64,000 nt of DNA. Source: Aselliscus stoliczkanus. Taxonomy: Eukaryota; Chordata; Mammalia; Chiroptera; Hipposideridae. Below, piece by piece: positions 22,000 through 34,361 of the stretch. The position numbers and the translations under genes were made by a program. The stretch's first letter is position 1. Each line of letters opens with the position of its first letter. The notes beneath the pieces were generated by a model, which was given only the letters and a program-made list of their open reading frames with translations, ran no database searches and was not told the DNA's origin. The stretch spans positions 91,709,478 through 91,773,477 of the forward strand of contig CM066738.1 in the NCBI GenBank assembly GCA_033961575.1. The letters are read 5' to 3'.

Positions 22000-22959
22000 A
22001 TAGGATGGGTCTGGGTCAGAGGCGGGTTTGATGAAAGGAATTGCAGAGTGCGTTTGTGACTGAGGAAATGGGGTGTCGAGGGAAAGGTATTATTAGACAG
22101 CTGAGTCTTGATAGGTCAGTGGGTTTGGGGAGTGATCAAAATGAAAATTACTGAAAAGCAGGACCTGGGAGTTGGGATACTGGGTTCTGATTCTGATTCG
22201 CCACGACAAGATCCCCATTTGAAAGTAAAGTAATTGGACTAGAATCTTTTTCACTTGAAGATTACATAAATTTTACAATACCTACAGTGGTTTCCTGTTG
22301 TCTGTATAGTATAGCCAGCAATACCTTCCACAACAACGAGCATGAATTGAGGACGTGCTCTATGCCAGGCACTGCGGAAATAAAAACGATGTGTTTTTGT
22401 TTTTTGTTTTTTGGGTGTGTGTGTGTGGGGAGGGGGGAGTAAGATAAATAAAATTAAAGCAAAAAAGAAAAAATACTGCTATCTGGCCCCACCCCCAGAG
22501 ATTCTGATTTACTCGTTTGGGATGGATTATGCGCATCAATATTTTTTGAAAGCTCAACAGGTGATTACAATGTGTAGCCAAGGTTATGAACTACTTGCTC
22601 TAGTGTCTCCCACCTTAAAAAACAAACAAAAAACAAACAAACAAAAACCACCTAATAATACAAAAAAAAATATATATATATATATAATGTTCTGTTTGGC
22701 CTCACAACTCCCCACCCCCCGAAACAACTTCATTTTCTCTTTATTTCCCTCCAACTTGGGAAAGGGTTCGCTACACTTTCTGTTGCTACTTCCTCATCTT
22801 TGGATTGTGCTTAAACCCATTTCAATCTGAGCTTGAACTACCTGCATCATAACCTTTTGGGTTGGCTTTTAATAAAGCAGATTCCTGGGCCTCATCACTA
22901 CTCACTGAATCAGAAACACTCTGAGGTGGGTCTTGAAAATTGCACTGTAAACACACAAA
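22000..22959. other. KATNAL2 intron 1, start
   Basis: No exon is seen. Simple sequence occurs at about 22413-22440 (GT and G runs) and about 22615-22686 (AAAC and AT runs). Confidence 0.4.
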
Positions 22960-23860
22960 GGAAGTTTGAAAACCACTGCCCTAAATGGTCTCATACATTT
23001 TCATCACTTCCAATGCCATCTATATGTCAACAACCCCCAAACTGACTCTAGACTGGACTTCATTGCTGAGTCCCAAACCCATGTGGTGTCCTAGAAGATG
23101 GAATACAGAAAGGACAATGAATCAACAAATTACTCGACAAATTTTGTGGACTATCTCACGTATCTGCATCGTAATTTGTTCAATACCTTTTAACCTTCCT
23201 CTCTACAACTTGTACCTTTCTTTCCCAGTCTTCCTCTACCATCCTTAGCTGCTGCTTCTTCCTAGACATTCCCTCTGTCTTCTATGTAAGGAAGACATCA
23301 ACAAATCTTACTGATTTTACTTCTATAATAGGTCTTTAGTCATCCATATGTCCATAGTCATGATCCTGATCCAAGCCACCATAATCTCTTACTGGAACCA
23401 CTTTAATAGCCTCTTAATTTTTCCCTCTGTTGGTTTTTGCCTCTGTCCAGCCCATTCTTCATCCAGTGATCTGAATGATCTTAAAATTGTGTTACTCCTT
23501 GGCTGGGGTTCTTTTTACTGGTTTTCCATTACATTTGGGATAAAACCCTCAAACCTTGCCATGACCCACACAGCACTGCAATGATGTGGCCCAGCTTCTA
23601 TATCCAGCCTCTTCCTCACCACTTTCTGCTTTGCCTCCCATTGCCCCAGGCACATACTCTCTGATCTGACATATCTCTGAATTCCACACTGTACCATACA
23701 AGGTAGTACTTAATTGTGACTAATTTATATTATCATGTTTCCTGCCTATAACATAGCCTCTCAAACAGAATTTATGTATCTTGAAGGCAGAGACCCGGTT
23801 TTATTTCTTGTTTTATTCCCTAGATGGTATTGCTGAGAGCAATATTGAGGCATGCTCATT
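22960..23860 (+). repeat. L2 LINE fragment
   Basis: Diagnostic L2 blocks occur: 'tttactggttttccattacatttgggataaaaccc', 'cagcactgcaatgatgtggccc' and 'cttgaaggcagagacccggttttatt'. Confidence 0.7.
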
Positions 23861-25170
23861 GATGGCTTCATCTCTTGGGATGGAAGTGCAAGGAACTGTG
23901 CTGATTAGGGGCCTGGAGATGGCAATGAGGTGGAGGTGGGTGTGGTGATCTAGTGAACTGGACAAAAAGAGGAGTGTGTGTCCATAGAAATTTTGATTGT
24001 CTATGTCATCTACTATATTAGGATTTCCAGAATACTTCCTTTTAATTTGGTTGAAGTTTATTGTTTCAAATTATTTGCATGTGTATTTTTTCAATTTGTT
24101 TTTTTTAACAAAGTAATATCACCACATAGTTAAAAATTTTAATAGTTCTACAAAGTTAAAAAAAAAGTTTCCTGCTTCATTTCATCCTGCCCTCAAGTAT
24201 TGCTCCCCAGAGCAACCATTTTCATCTCTTTTAGAAGCTTCTTCAAAATAACAAGTGTACACTCCTGAATTCTGATTTTTCATTATCATATGCTCACTTT
24301 TATTGGTGAATGAGCATTTGGCTTTCTTCTACCTGCCACACTTTTTCCCCTTCTTCTACCATCAGCTCATACTTCCCTTCCTACATTCTCCCAAGATCGT
24401 TCTCACAATTTTTTGTTCTACTGAATAAATTATTCAGTAGTTATATCAATCAGACCATATTTTTAGTTAACTTCTGGGGCAGGACTCAATCATATCTTAA
24501 CTAATGCCTTATTCTTTGGCTTAGTTTACTATAGATTATTTGATACCACTTCCTCCCTACCTAAAGTTTCAGAGAGAACCCTAAAACTCATCTCCATTTG
24601 GTGAAGCTCACCAGAAATTTCTCAGTTCCATTTCTTTTCTTAGTGGCATCCTTCCTGGATCTACGTAATGCTCCTGCTCTATGGACTAGTTGCTCTCTGG
24701 GCTTGCCATGCAGAATTTTTTCCCTATGAAATTCCTTCCCCTCTTCCATGTGTCAGAAACCCTGTTTCCTGGGTCCCATGTCTGCCTCCTTTTTGCCCAA
24801 TAGCTACCTGAGAAAAGGTACATGGAAAGTAAAGTTTTCAAAACAAGGTAACTCTCTGTTCTCCTCTCACCTTGTTGATGCCTTGGCTGGGGTTAATATT
24901 CTAGGTTGGAATTGATTTCATCTCAATTGAGAAGGCATTGCCCCATTATCTTTTAATTTCCAATCTGGCTGTGATGAGTCTAATGCTATTTTTCTCTTTC
25001 TCCCTGAAAGCTTTTAGAATCTTCTAATATCCCTGGGTTCTGAATTTTCATGAAGATACTGCTTGTTGAGAATCATTTTTCATTCACAGTGCTGGTAGGC
25101 AGTTAGGGGCCATTTAGATCAGGGAATTCATGCCCTAAGTTCTGTAAAATATTCTTGCATTATTTCTTTA
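23861..25170. other. KATNAL2 intron 1, old repeat-like sequence
   Basis: No exon is seen. The part from about 24890 to 25170, continuing at about 25695-25800, reads like a common old mammalian repeat that I cannot name with confidence. Confidence 0.35.
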
Positions 25171-25175
25171 GATAA

Positions 25176-25395
25176 TTTTCTCCCTTTCTTCCTTCTTTCC
25201 TTTCTCTCTCTTTTTCTCTTTCTCTTTCTTTCTCTTTCTTCTTTTCTTTTCGTTTTCTTTCTTTCTTTTCCTTTCTTTCTTTCTTTCTTTCTTTCTTTCT
25301 CTTTCTCTTTCTCTTTCTCTTCTCTTCTCTTTTCTCTTTCTCTCCCTTCCTCCCTCCTTTCTTCTTTCCTTCCTTTCTCTCTCTCTCTCTTTTAT
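25176..25395 (+). repeat. Pyrimidine microsatellite (TTTC/CT)n
   Basis: About 220 bp made almost only of T and C, with TTTC, TCTC and CCTT units. The minus strand is purine-rich and gives a spurious lysine/glutamate open frame. Confidence 0.95.
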
Positions 25396-25540
25396 TTTTG
25401 CTAATTTTTTTCATCTTTTTTCTCTCTGGAAGTCCTATTCATTAAATGTTTGACTTCCAAATGGAGCCTTTAATTATGTTGTTTTTTATTTTATTTTACA
25501 TTGCTTAATCTTCTTCTTTTTCTTATCAAGAAATAGCCTC

Positions 25541-25542
<2 letters not shown>

Positions 25543-25571
<29 letters not shown>

Positions 25572-25694
25572 AGCTGAGCCATCCTGCTACCTGTTGGCAG
25601 CTCAGCTCGGGCTGGGCATCGAACTGCTGTTGCTCAGAGCTCAGCTCGCGCTCTTGAGCGAGCTCTTAACCAACTGAGCCACTCGACCAGCCCT
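25543..25694 (-). repeat. Third-type tRNA SINE ('cgctcaagag' family)
   Basis: The minus strand begins 'gggctggtcgagtggctcagttgg' with a B box around 'cgatgcccagcccgag' and ends 'ggatggctcagctaaaa'. It shares its family with 26962-27100 and 50383-50538. Confidence 0.75.
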
Positions 25695-25699
25695 AGCCT

Positions 25700-26961
25700 C
25701 AACTTTTTATCCCATTTTATTGCATTTTTAATTTCTGCTATCATATTTTTTTTTCTGGGTACTTTCTTATTGTCTCAGGGGTCTGTTTTTCATGCAGGAG
25801 GTTTACCTCTAAAGTCTGGTGAACCTTGGCTGAGGTGAGACTCCTAAAAGCTAATTAGAATCTGTGTGTTTTAGAAGAAACTTGTGTAATAAAGATGAGT
25901 TTCTTGGTAGGATGATCAGGTAGTCAGGGGCCTTTTCATTGGGGCATCCCCCAATGTCAGTATCTATAGGTCCTTGCTCTGAGGTCTTCAGTTTCTCCAA
26001 GGAGAAATCCCCTATGCCCTCCTATTGGGAATGAGGGCAAAATAAGCATGGCTGCCACCAAATAAGCATTGCTGGGGTTAAACAGGGAAAGAGTTGTGTG
26101 TGGAGTGGGAGGCTTGTCCTCACTGTTCAGTGTGTAGACTATACTTAATTACTCCTTCCTTAATTACTTTATTGAGTACTTAATTACTATTTCTTTCGGC
26201 CAGGCCTGGTACTCTAAAGTCCAAAGTTTCTCTGGTGAGTTCATTCTGAGAGTAATGTCCAGTCTTCTGCAGGGGAGGGAGGAGGAGGGATTGCCACCTG
26301 ATTGGGGTGGGGGAGGGAATCTGTTATACCATGTTCAGCCTGTTCCTTACTCCTTGCGTCAGTCCTTGGAAGCTTCTGGTGACTCTGGAAGTACTGGTGC
26401 TCTTGGTGTCTGCAGTATTCTAGGGCCCTGTCATACACATCAGGTTCTTGTTGACTACTTTCTCTATCGGTGTTGGTTTTCTTTGATTTTGGTTGTCTTT
26501 GCTTTTGGCTTTCTTTGCTTTTCCTAAGTCAACTGGCATTTATTCATTTGCTTTCCATCTGTCAATTTTATTGTATATCTGTTGTCACCTTTTCTTCTAA
26601 AGTCTTTGTTCTTGATGAAGCATCATAACACTTTTATCCTTTACTATCCTTTTCATGTGATTTTGGGAGGCAACAGAGGTAACTGGTCTGTAGAACACTT
26701 TTTATTTTACAAATATTTATTGAGTGCCTACTGGGTACAAAAATCACACTAGTACTTTGGCATGGGGTGGTTTCAGAAAAGTGAATATTAAAAAAAACAA
26801 CTAATATGTAATTCATAGCTAAAAGATATGTTAATTTTTTTTGTGGGATTCAAGCTAGGCATTTATCGTACATCTGTTTATACATTCAAGTTTAGTTTTA
26901 AATATGGTTACTTGTTTGGATATGATAGGGGCTAGTGGCTGAGCACAAAAATGGGAGTTAG
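25700..26961. other. KATNAL2 intron 1, unassigned
   Basis: No exon or RNA gene is recognised. Confidence 0.35.
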
Positions 26962-27100
26962 TGGGCCGGCAGAGTGGCTAGCTGGTTAAGATCTCGCTCA
27001 AAAGTGTGAGCTCTGAGCAACAGGGTTGCTGGTTCCATTCTCGATCCGAGCTGAGGTGCCGCTGAGCTGCCCACAGGTGGCAGGATGGCTCAGCTAAAAA
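26962..27100 (+). repeat. Third-type tRNA SINE
   Basis: It begins 'ggccggcagagtggctagctgg', has the B box region 'gctggttccattctcgatcc', and ends 'caggatggctcagctaaaaaaa'. A repeated 'atgggagttag' (about 26950 and 27115) looks like part of the target-site duplication. Confidence 0.8.
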
Positions 27101-29328
27101 AATCAAAAACAAAAAGGGAGTTAGCCCTTTTTGAATTCATATCCTGGTTTTTACTTAACACTGAGGTAAATATGCATTTATTCATCAACTCATGCCTACT
27201 CTATAGAAAACACTACTTTTGTTTTGAGATATTCATAAATGGGAGCACTGACTGTGTTGATTATCGTTAGGAAATGCCTCCTTTCTTGGCTTTCATGATA
27301 CTACAGTCTCCTAGTGTTCTACTTTCCTTTTTGGCTTCCTCAGTGAGTTTCTCTCTCAGTCCCTTCAATGCCTGTTCTTTAGGATCTGAATTGGCCTTTC
27401 TTTGTCAGCCTGCTTCCTATACTTGATAAAGTGTCCCTCCTTGATGCCCTGCATGGAGATCTCCACAACACCTTCATCCTAGGGAATTATAATGGAATTT
27501 TTCCTTGTTTGCTCCTTCCCCCAACCCAGTAGACGATATGCTGCTTTGAGGCAAGGAACTTGGCAAATTCCTTTTCTGAGAGTAAACTGGTCATGCTTTT
27601 GCAGTGTTTCCCAGTCTTTAATGTGCATACTAAACACAAGGATGTTTTGAAAATTCAGATTCTGACCCAGTAGTCTGGGGTGGGGCCTGTACCATAAGCT
27701 CCCGTATAATACTGATGCTACTGCTCATCTTTGGGTAGCAAAGACCTGGGAATGGAGAATTTTCTCCTATCCCACCTTGAATGTATTGTTTGATTAAAAT
27801 AAGATTATATGCCATCTTTAAACCTCTGCCACTTTCTTTTTTTCCTACTTACATGTGGGATCCTCTAGAATGTGCTAAGGGCAAGGAAGCTGTGAGGAGC
27901 AATTGCTTCTGTGTTTTTAATTTCACCACACAATTAAAACAAATAAACAGTCATTGGTATCAGTGCACAAGAATGGTTTTGGGAAAGCCATAATTGATCC
28001 ACACATTCATGTGTACACACAAAATTATCCTGAAACAAAGTTTTATTTATTCTCATGGGTCATTATATGTACTTTTCAAAAGTTGTGGCTTTGCCTGTGA
28101 GAGACTTTTATATTAAAAATATCTATTGTAAGCATTAGCTAATTAATGAGGTGGTTGACTAGGTTTTTAAATGAGTGTTGTTAAATGCCTTAGGTTTTAT
28201 TAATTACAGGAGCCCCTAAAAAATAAGACAGTAATTGAAAATTTAATTACATCAATGTTTTTCTTCAAAGAACTAAGGCTTATTAAACTTTAAATGTTCC
28301 AACATTTAAGCATCTATTGAAATACCAATAGCTATAAACAATGTGCAGTTCTGAATACCAATTAAACAAACTCCACATCATCAGAAAGCTAAGTTGAATT
28401 TTAAGTAACTCTTATGTTTTAAGCGTTCTGCTCTTCCATAAGGAAGACTTACTACTTCGCTGCTGACCACGGTTGCAGCCTTATGGGCAGCTTGTGAAAT
28501 GCCACGGCTGACATGAATCCCACTCTTCCTGTACCTGGACAAAAGAGGCAGACGCATCAGAGAACCTGGGACACTTTGCAAGTGTCACACTGCTATTCTT
28601 CTTCTTCCTCTTCTTCTTCTCCTTCTCCTTTTTGAAACCGCTGAGAATATGAGAATATACAGATATGAATTTGTATCTTGGTGTTTTGGGTCAAAAACAT
28701 CCTTTTGTTCTTTAGTAAAAATAATACCTATTCGGTTTTATTTTTAAATACAAAAAGTATATATTTCACCACCCAGATAAATCTTGTAAACATTAAAAAA
28801 ATGGATATAGCCTTCTGCTTTCAAATGTGATAGAGTATCTGGTAGCAGACTAGACTTCCAGGTGTCTGCAGCTAGAAAACTGGACTAAATATATGAATAA
28901 TCTGTTTACAGACAGTGGGCAATGTGGTCATGAGGGAAGGCCTTGTGCCTGGAAGCAGTTACTGGGTTCTGGCACACGAGGGAGTAGCTGAGCTGAGCAG
29001 AGCAGATGACATAGAGAGTAGAATTTGGGAAGACTCAGTTTAGAATTGGGAGGGGAAAAGGCCAGAGAGGAGGGAGCTATGCAAAAAAAATTGCTCCATG
29101 ATCCTGAGTTTTTGACTGAAGAGTAAGCGGTGTATATATAGAGTGGAAATGTATGAAGCTTAGGGAAAGACCAATTACCAGGAAACTATAAGGTGGACAA
29201 CTACCAGGAAACTATAAGGTGCTCATGTAACATTGAGAGATATTTAAATTCCAAACAACCTGAGTAGAAAAATCTTGTGGAACAGCGTTTACAGATTCCA
29301 GGAAGGCTATGCATTAAGAGTAAGCTAG
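27101..29328. other. KATNAL2 intron 1, mostly unassigned
   Basis: No exon is recognised. A CTT/CTC microsatellite lies at about 28597-28632. A 28-bp-period tandem copy of ACCAGGAAACTATAAGGTG is visible at about 29176-29222. Confidence 0.4.
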
Positions 29329-29520
29329 GGGCAGCCAGTTAGCTCAGTTGGTTGGAGCACAGTGCTCCCAACACCAAGGTTGCTGGTTCAATTCCAACAT
29401 GGGCAACTGAGATGCACCCTCCACAACTAGATTGAAACAACTACTTGACTTGGAGCTGATGGATCCTGGGAAAACACACTGTTCCCCAATAAAAATAAAT
29501 AAATAAATACAAAAAAAAAA
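29329..29520 (+). repeat. VES-like bat SINE
   Basis: It begins 'ggggcagccagttagctcagttgg', has 'ggttgctggttcaattccaacatgggc', and ends 'gttccccaataaaaataaat' with an A-rich tail. The target-site duplication AAGAGTAAGCTA lies on both sides. Confidence 0.85.
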
Positions 29521-30494
29521 GAGTAAGCTAAACTAGCTCTGCAATGAAGACTACTTTAGATATCTCTTTCCTAACAAACCTTAAAAACAAGCCTTGATAG
29601 GATTAAACTTACCTACAAATAACTAGATTATCTGTCAAAATAAAACTCAACACACTTAAAAGAAGACAATAAAATCTACACTTTCACAAAAACGAGCATC
29701 CAATGAAAAATCACAAGTGGTCATAAGAAATAGGAAAATGACAAGACCAGCACAAAAAATCAGTCAACAGATTTAAATTCATTTCAATAAAATTATTGAT
29801 ACTTCAAAAATTTGTTTTTGGTGCCAGTTTGGTATACGGTGTTCTCTTGGAATTTGTCCATCTTATCTAAACTTTTAAATTTATTGGCATAATTGTTCAT
29901 AATATCTTGTTATCTTTATATAAATATATACAGGAACTGTAACCATCTTCCCTTTTTATTCTTGACATTGGTTATTTGTGTCTTCTCTTTTTTTCTTCAT
30001 CTGTCTTGGAAACAGTTTATCAATTTTGTTAGTCTTTTCAAAGAACCAACTTTTTTTTTAAAGTTTATTGAGGTGACAATTGTTAGTAAAGTTACATAGG
30101 TTTCAGGTATACAATTCAGTAAAACATCATTTCTATATCACATTGTATGTTCACCACCCAGAGTCAGTTCTCCTTCCATCACCATATATCTATATTTGAT
30201 CCCCTTTACCCTTATCTACCACCTCCCTCTCCCTTTGCCCTCTGGTAACAACTAAACTATTGTCTGTGTCTATGAGTTTTTGTTTCTTTATTTGTTTGTC
30301 TTGTTCTTTTGTTGTTTTCAGTTTTATATCCCACATATAGGTGAAATCATATGGTTCTTGACTTTTCCTGTCTTACTTATTTTGCTTAGTATAATAAGCT
30401 TAAGATCCATCCATGTTGTTGCAAATGGTACTATTTCATTTTTTCTTATGGCAGAATAGTATTCCATTGTGTATATATACCACATCTTCTTTTT

Positions 30495-30980
30495 TTTTTT
30501 TGTAGCATTTTTTTTTTTAAAGATTTTATTGGGGAATTGGCGGAGGGGAACAGCGTTGGGGAATCGGGGAAGGGGAACAGACAAGTTGCTGTCGTTTTGT
30601 TCTTCAGTTTAGTTGCGGAGGATGTTGCTTCACTGTTGGTATCATCATTGCGCTCTTCCCGGATGAGGCAGATCGGTCGCTGGCCTCTGGATGTCGCTCA
30701 CCTCGGCTATTGGGAGCTCACGCTTGGCTGCCAGACGCTCACGCTGGCTGCGGGACGCTCACGCTGGCTGCCGGCCACTCACTGTAGCCTATGGCAGCCC
30801 ACTGCAGCAGGGGCTGCAGCCCACACCATCACCGGGGCTCACACAGCCCAGCTCCAGGTGGAGCTGTTGTTAGCTGTAGAGGGCAGTGTCACTGGCCCTC
30901 ATGTGGGATCCGAACCGGGGCCGCTGGCATCCCAAAACCAGCGCTTAACCCGCTTAACCAATGCGCCACTCAGCCGGCCC
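30495..30980 (-). repeat. Long SINE inside the younger L1
   Basis: A full-length minus-strand long SINE. The exact 14-bp target-site duplication TACCACATCTTCTT is at 30478-30491 and 30981-30994, and the L1 frame resumes after it. It is the third layer of a three-deep nest. Its tRNA head contains a small internal repeat 'ccgcttaac'. Confidence 0.9.
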
Positions 30981-31302
30981 TACCACATCTTCTTTATCCA
31001 ATCACCTATCGAGGGATACTTTGGTTGTTTCCATGTCTTAGCCACCATAAATAAAGCTGCAATGAGCATTGGAGCACATATATCTTTATGGATAAATGTT
31101 TTCATATTTTTTACCCAGAAGAGGGATTGCTGGGTCATATGGTAATTTATTCTTAATTTTTTAAGGAACTTCCGTACTGCCGTCCATAGCGGCTGCACCA
31201 ATCTGCATTCCCACCAACAGTAAAAAAAAAAAGGAACCAACTTTTGTTAATCCTGTCTATTATAAGTTTGATGTCTATTTCACTTTTACATTCTTTTTTT
31301 TA

Positions 31303-31424
31303 CATTTTTTTTTTTTTTTTTTTTTTTGAGGATAGTGTCACTGGCCTTCATATGTGGGACCAGAACTGGGGTGGCTGGCTTCCCAAGCCAGTGCTTAACC
31401 ACTGCACCACTCAGCTGGCCCCAC
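31303..31424 (-). repeat. Short SINE
   Basis: A minus-strand short copy with a T run at its left. The target-site duplication CACTTTTACATTCTT lies on both sides. Confidence 0.9.
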
Positions 31425-32538
31425 TTTTACATTCTTAAAATTATTATTTTCTTCCTTCCACTTTCCTTGGGTTTATTTTATTATATTTTTTCTAATTTCT
31501 TAAGATGGTTACTTAACTCATATTTACTTTTTTCCCCTTCTAACAGATACATTTGAGCATTTAAATTTCCCTCTAATCACTACTTTGCCTGCTTCCCACA
31601 TATTTTAATATGCAACGTTTTAATTTTTTGAATTTTCATTCAGTTCCAAATATTTTCTAATTTCTATTGGCATTTTTCTTTGACTCATAAGTATTTAGAA
31701 GTGTATTACTTGCATATGGAAATCTATTGATATCTTTTTGACATAGTTTTCTAGCTTAACTGCATTGTATTCATACAACAATATTCCAAGTAATTTCAGT
31801 AATTTGACATTTGTTGAACATTGTTTTATGGCTCAATGTATGGTTAAGTTTATTAATTGTGTTGTTCAAATCTTTTATATGCCAGATTTTTTTTTCTTGT
31901 TCTATCGATTACTGAGGAAGACATATAAGAATGCCTTACTCTGATTGTATTTTTTACCTATTTCTTCTTTTGTTTTTTGTCAGTTTTTGCTTTATTTATT
32001 TTGATTCCATGTTATTAGGTACATAGAAATTTAGGATTGTAATCTTCAATTAATTTGTGTGTTTGATGGAAGATAAGGGTTAAGCTATTTCTTTTGTTTT
32101 TGGTAATCCAGTTGTAGTAGCACCTTTTCAAAATATTTGAATTACGTAGGCCTCTTTGTAAAATATCAAATTGCCATATATTTGTAGGCCTATTTCTGAA
32201 TTCTCTGTTCTGTTCCACTGATCTAGTTTATCTCCATGCCAATATCAAACCATCTTAATTATTGTGGCTTTATGTTAAGCCTTGAAAACTGATAGCGTAA
32301 ATCCTCTGACTTAGCCTGTTTCAATGCTGTCTTGGTTATTCTAAATTTCCACATAAATTTTAGAATCAGATTTTCAGTTTATAGAGAAAGGCCTGCTGAA
32401 CTTTTGATGAGATTGCATTGAATCTATGGATCAATTTGCAGAATTAACATCTCAACAATATTGATTTTCCCAATGTGTAAACATTGTATCTTTTTTAATT
32501 TTGTTTAACTGTATTTTGTAATTTTTCAACATAGAGGT

Positions 32539-32948
32539 TGTATTAGCTTGCTAGGAATGCCATAACAAAATACCACAGATTGGGTGGCTACACAACAGAA
32601 ATTAATTTTTTTCACAGTTTTGGAAACTAGAAGTCCAAGATCAAGGTGTCAGCAGGTTTGGTTTCTCTTGGGGCCTCTTTCCTTGGCTTGCAGATGGCCA
32701 CCTTCTTGCTTTGTCATCTGTTACGTGGTCCTTCCTATATTGGAGACCATTCCTGGTGTCTCTGTGTCAGGTTTCCTCTTCTTATAAGGACATCAGCCAG
32801 ATTGGATTAGAGCCCACCCTAGCAGCCTCATTTTAACTGAATCACTTCTTAAAGGTCCTACTCCAAATATAGTCAGTCACATTCTGAAGTATTCAGGGCT
32901 GGGGTTTCAATGCATGCATTTGGGAAGGTGAACACAATTCAACCCACA
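32539..32948 (+). repeat. MaLR-type solo LTR (MLT1-like)
   Basis: It begins TGTATTAG, contains 'agtccaagatcaaggtgtcagcagg' and 'ataaggacatcagccagattggattagagccc', and ends 'caattcaacccaca'. Length (410 bp) and ends fit a MaLR LTR. It is the same family as 12563-13060. Confidence 0.7.
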
Positions 32949-33560
32949 AAAAAAGTCTTAAACATCTTGTGTTAAATTTGTTCCTATTGGATTTTTATAT
33001 GTTATTATAAATTGTATTGACTAAAGTAGTTTTTCTAAAGTCTGTGTCTGATAGATCCAGTATCTTGAGTACCATGTGGACCAGTTTCAATTGTCATTAT
33101 TCCTGATGTTTCCTATTTATGTTGTTCTTATCTTAGACTGTGCAGCGTGGTATAGTTGATCATTTGTATTTAGAATGAGATGAAGGATGACGTTATCTTC
33201 CTATAGAGGTGATTTGCGTTTGTTTCTGCCTTGTGCAGGCTAGGGGTTAGGGGTGGGATAGGGGATGCTGGCAATCCAGGAACATCTCAATCCAATTTCA
33301 GAAACTGAGATTTTTCTGGGCCACATAGAGAATGGGAAACTGAGCTTGGCAACTTAACATCTCTTCTGCCTTAATCCTACGACTGAGCCCTTCATAGGTT
33401 TTACCAGGGTCCCCTGTCTTGCTGGGTCCTGGACTCCACTTTTTGTTTCTGTAGCACCTTGACATTGTCAAACACACTACCCAGCATCTTAGCTTCTTAG
33501 AGGCAGGCACAAGTCCTTGGGAGAAAGTGGCTTCAAATGCCATGGTCACGTGTATGCATT
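32949..33560. other. KATNAL2 intron 1, unassigned
   Basis: No exon or clear repeat is seen. Confidence 0.35.
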
Positions 33561-33566
33561 AATGAC

Positions 33567-33567
33567 A

Positions 33568-33608
<41 letters not shown>
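33567..33608 (+). repeat. (CA)n microsatellite
   Basis: About 21 CA units. Confidence 0.95.
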
Positions 33609-33613
<5 letters not shown>

Positions 33614-33753
33614 GTATATCTGGAGGATAAAATCCTATAATTGAAATTGCTATATCAAAGAGTTTTTGTATATGTATGTATTTGACATATGTGCATACAC
33701 AACTAAACCATAGTACATACCGATACATCCTTCCAGATTCTTTTCTATGAGTG

Positions 33754-33754
<1 letters not shown>

Positions 33755-33792
<38 letters not shown>
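33755..33792 (+). repeat. (CA)n microsatellite
   Basis: About 19 AC/CA units, 150 bp after the previous CA run. Confidence 0.95.
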
Positions 33793-33794
<2 letters not shown>

Positions 33795-33889
33795 ACACAC
33801 TCTCTGGGCAGGGAGGCAGTGGCTGTCACATATGGATTCATACGGGAAACCTTAGAAACTTCAGGAGTCGGTTGCTTTAACTTTTTTTT

Positions 33890-34160
33890 ATTTTTATTGA
33901 GCAGTCTATATTTCCCCCCTCATTCTGGAATTTGTTAGCTCTAAGAATTCCTGACAGTTATGACTGTGATCAATATTCTTAGCGGTGTACATTGGCAGTT
34001 CTCATAACACATGATTAGTTACAGATTCATAAGTCAAGTTTAAAGAAACAATAGATAACAAACACAATAAATGAAATAAGCACACACCACATTCCCACCA
34101 CCCAGTTACACTAAGGGCGAGCCTTAGCATCTCTCCATGCATCCTTCTGATGCTTTGCCA
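33890..34160 (+). repeat. Direct repeat copy 1, beside the 3' end of ELOA2
   Basis: This block ('attgagcagtctatatttccccc', 'agaattcctgacagttat', 'gagccttag') is repeated in the same orientation at about 37455-37765, on the other side of ELOA2. It is diverged but clearly the same sequence. Origin unknown; see findings. Confidence 0.65.
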
Positions 34161-34361
34161 GGCATGTGCACACTCCTGACAGGGAGGCAGTGGCTGCAGC
34201 ACAAAGGTTCACAGGCACAACACTTGAGAAGTACAGGTGTCAGAGTCCAAAAGTTCCCACGAAGCCCAAGGTTCAGGTTTCCTGTGGAAGTACCATTCCC
34301 TCACCTCCACAGTCCTTGCATTCCTCCTCCCAAATTTCATCTCCAAAGCCAAGCCGCCCAT

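Larger units (their letters stand above)
29800..32530 (-). repeat. L1 cluster: older L1 split by a younger L1
   Basis: The older antisense L1 runs about 29800-30055 and 31235-32530. A younger 5'-truncated antisense L1 (about 30056-31230) is inserted into it, with the sequence GAACCAACTTTT on both sides (about 30045 and 31232). The younger one encodes recognisable ORF2 end hallmarks (MWYIYTMEYYSAI at about 30455-30490, WWECRLVQPLW at about 31190) but no full frame. Confidence 0.75.

Noticed and set aside
25160..25414. Lysine/glutamate-rich 84-codon frame
   Set aside because: Product of the TTTC microsatellite read on the minus strand.
30537..31145. 202-codon open frame
   Set aside because: It is the reverse strand of a long SINE plus L1 sequence; the same peptide fragments recur in every long SINE in the window.
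33546..33841. CA-repeat frames rich in valine and cysteine
   Set aside because: Microsatellite translation only.
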